From Vampirovibrionales bacterium (GTDB taxonomy: Bacteria > Cyanobacteriota > Vampirovibrionia > Vampirovibrionales > JAGQHJ01): a stretch of 6,741 nucleotides of DNA. Below are positions 5,993 to 6,741 of this stretch, one piece after another. The translations under genes were made by a program, and so were the position numbers. The first letter of the stretch is position 1. Each line of letters opens with the position of its first letter. The DNA lies in the NCBI GenBank assembly GCA_025451145.1, contig JANWKX010000084.1, positions 1 to 6,741 on the forward strand, written 5' to 3'. Below the pieces are notes generated by a model. The model had not been told where the DNA came from, searched no databases, and was given only the letters and a program-made list of their open reading frames with translations.

Positions 5993-6741
5993 TTGCCTAA
6001 CTCAAGGATCTTAATATGTTCATCCGCCTGGAAAGAAGCCTTAACAAGTCTTCAAGTGAACCAGGTGATTGGTGATGCCATTGAAAGCAGACATCCCAAT
6101 TGGCAAGTTCTCACCCTTCCCTGGTCTGATGGTGGCGATGATTTCCTTCAGGTCCTTCAATTAGTTGAACCCACGATCTGGTTTACCCAAAACGCACCCG
6201 TTCATGGGCCTGTGGGAGAATCCATGATTCAAGCCACCTATCTCCGGTCGTCACCGCTTAAGACGGTTGTCATTGAAGCCGCCGCAATTCATGGCTTGCG
6301 GTTACTCCCTGGCCAACAGCGCTACCCCATGACGGCAACCTCCTATGGTATTGGTGAGCTGTTTCAACAGTTAAGCCAATCCCAAACCGAGCTTGAGCAA
6401 ATTATTTTGACAGTGGGGGGCAGCGCGTCTACCGATGGTGGAGTAGGTTTCCTTCAAGGCTTAGGATGGCGATTCTATGATTCAGAACACCGTTTGATCG
6501 CCCACCCCATTGGCGGAGGTGATCTTTTGAACATCCACGATTTTCAACCCCAGCCCCTCTCAAATCCTGACCTTAAAATCCTGATCCTCACCGATGTTCA
6601 TATCCCCTACCCAAAATCACCCATTTGCTTTGCAGCTCAAAAAGGCGCAAGCCCCCAAGAGATTCAGCAATTATCCAAAGGATTTGACCATATTCAGCAT
6701 TGCCTGGATCCTGAACAACATTTTTCTAGGCGTCCTGGAAC
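5993..6741 (+). CDS. Divergent glycerate kinase-like protein (GlxK/GarK family), partial
   Basis: The first 249 codons of what is normally a protein of about 380 residues; the C-terminus lies beyond the right edge. Family members phosphorylate D-glycerate with ATP in glyoxylate, serine or sugar-acid breakdown. Aligned from memory, the matches are SDGGDD (45-50, family DGGEGT), HGPVGE (71-76), VVIEAAAIHGLRLLP (92-106), TSYGIGELF (116-124, family TTYGTGEL), LTVGGSASTDGGVGFLQGLG (139-158, family GIGGSATNDGGAGMLQALG), and TDVHIPY...AAQKGAS (200-220, family DVTNPL...FGPQKGA). Several normally fixed residues differ: the N-terminal DSFKGSL is SAWKEAL (11-17), and the NPLxGxxG loop is replaced by a shorter IPYPKSP. 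TTG at 5993 is the start, with AAGGAG upstream and the first strand RILICSS right after it. It is divergent from the membrane protein gene. Family is fairly secure; activity on glycerate is not. Confidence 0.82.
   Translation, partial: MPNSRILICSSAWKEALTSLQVNQVIGDAIESRHPNWQVLTLPWSDGGDDFLQVLQLVEPTIWFTQNAPVHGPVGESMIQATYLRSSPLKTVVIEAAAIHGLRLLPGQQRYPMTATSYGIGELFQQLSQSQTELEQIILTVGGSASTDGGVGFLQGLGWRFYDSEHRLIAHPIGGGDLLNIHDFQPQPLSNPDLKILILTDVHIPYPKSPICFAAQKGASPQEIQQLSKGFDHIQHCLDPEQHFSRRPG

Noticed and set aside
5794..6000. Plus-strand 68-residue open frame ending just after the TTG of the glycerate kinase-like gene
   Set aside because: It is mostly antisense to the signal-peptide region and runs through the divergent promoter region; the family match lies in the frame starting at 5993.
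1..6741. CRISPR arrays, insertion sequences, tRNA or rRNA genes, toxin-antitoxin or defence genes
   Set aside because: Looking through both strands I found no regular repeats, transposase motifs, cloverleaf-like sequence or recognisable defence domains.

Overview
The window is an ordinary-looking stretch of bacterial chromosome at moderate GC. It is densely coded and carries no sign of mobile elements, CRISPR arrays or RNA genes. Four recognisable housekeeping-type genes can be named by family: a site-2 protease, a PAP2 phosphatase, asparaginyl-tRNA synthetase and a diacylglycerol/lipid kinase. A fifth, a glycerate kinase-like gene, is divergent. Two further genes match nothing I recognise. 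The asparaginyl-tRNA synthetase is the Bacillus/cyanobacterial type in its motif 2 and C-terminus. A large protein with a signal peptide, one membrane span and proline-rich arms on both sides fits a bacterium with a developed cell envelope. A non-photosynthetic cyanobacterial relative (Melainabacteria/Vampirovibrionia-like) is one guess, but it rests on general impression only and should not be relied on.

Layout from left to right. Bases 1-736, minus strand: N-terminal part of an RseP-type intramembrane metalloprotease that runs off the left edge. Bases 737-910: divergent intergenic region with two small inverted repeats sharing the same stem bases. Bases 911-1606, plus: PAP2-family membrane phosphatase with a GTG start behind a perfect AGGAGG. 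Bases 1653-2975, plus: asnS, 46 bases further on and probably co-transcribed. Bases 2976-3067: intergenic, with two adjacent 11-base palindromes. Bases 3068-3511, plus: unknown 147-residue protein. Bases 3508-4497, minus: DagK/YegS-type lipid kinase converging on it, the two stop codons overlapping. Bases 4552-5910, minus: unknown secreted or membrane-anchored 452-residue protein, probably in an operon with the kinase. Bases 5911-5992: short divergent promoter region. Bases 5993-6741, plus: start of a divergent glycerate kinase-like gene with a TTG start, cut by the right edge.

Functionally there is a loose membrane theme. It consists of an intramembrane protease, a lipid-phosphate phosphatase, a lipid kinase that would make the opposite type of product, and an envelope protein. 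asnS and the glycerate kinase-like gene are core translation and carbon metabolism. I see no defence island, toxin-antitoxin pair or other convincing new system. The best leads are the orphan membrane protein with its promoter placed almost on top of its start codon, the glycerate kinase-like protein with altered active-site motifs, and the twin palindromes upstream of the 147-residue orphan.
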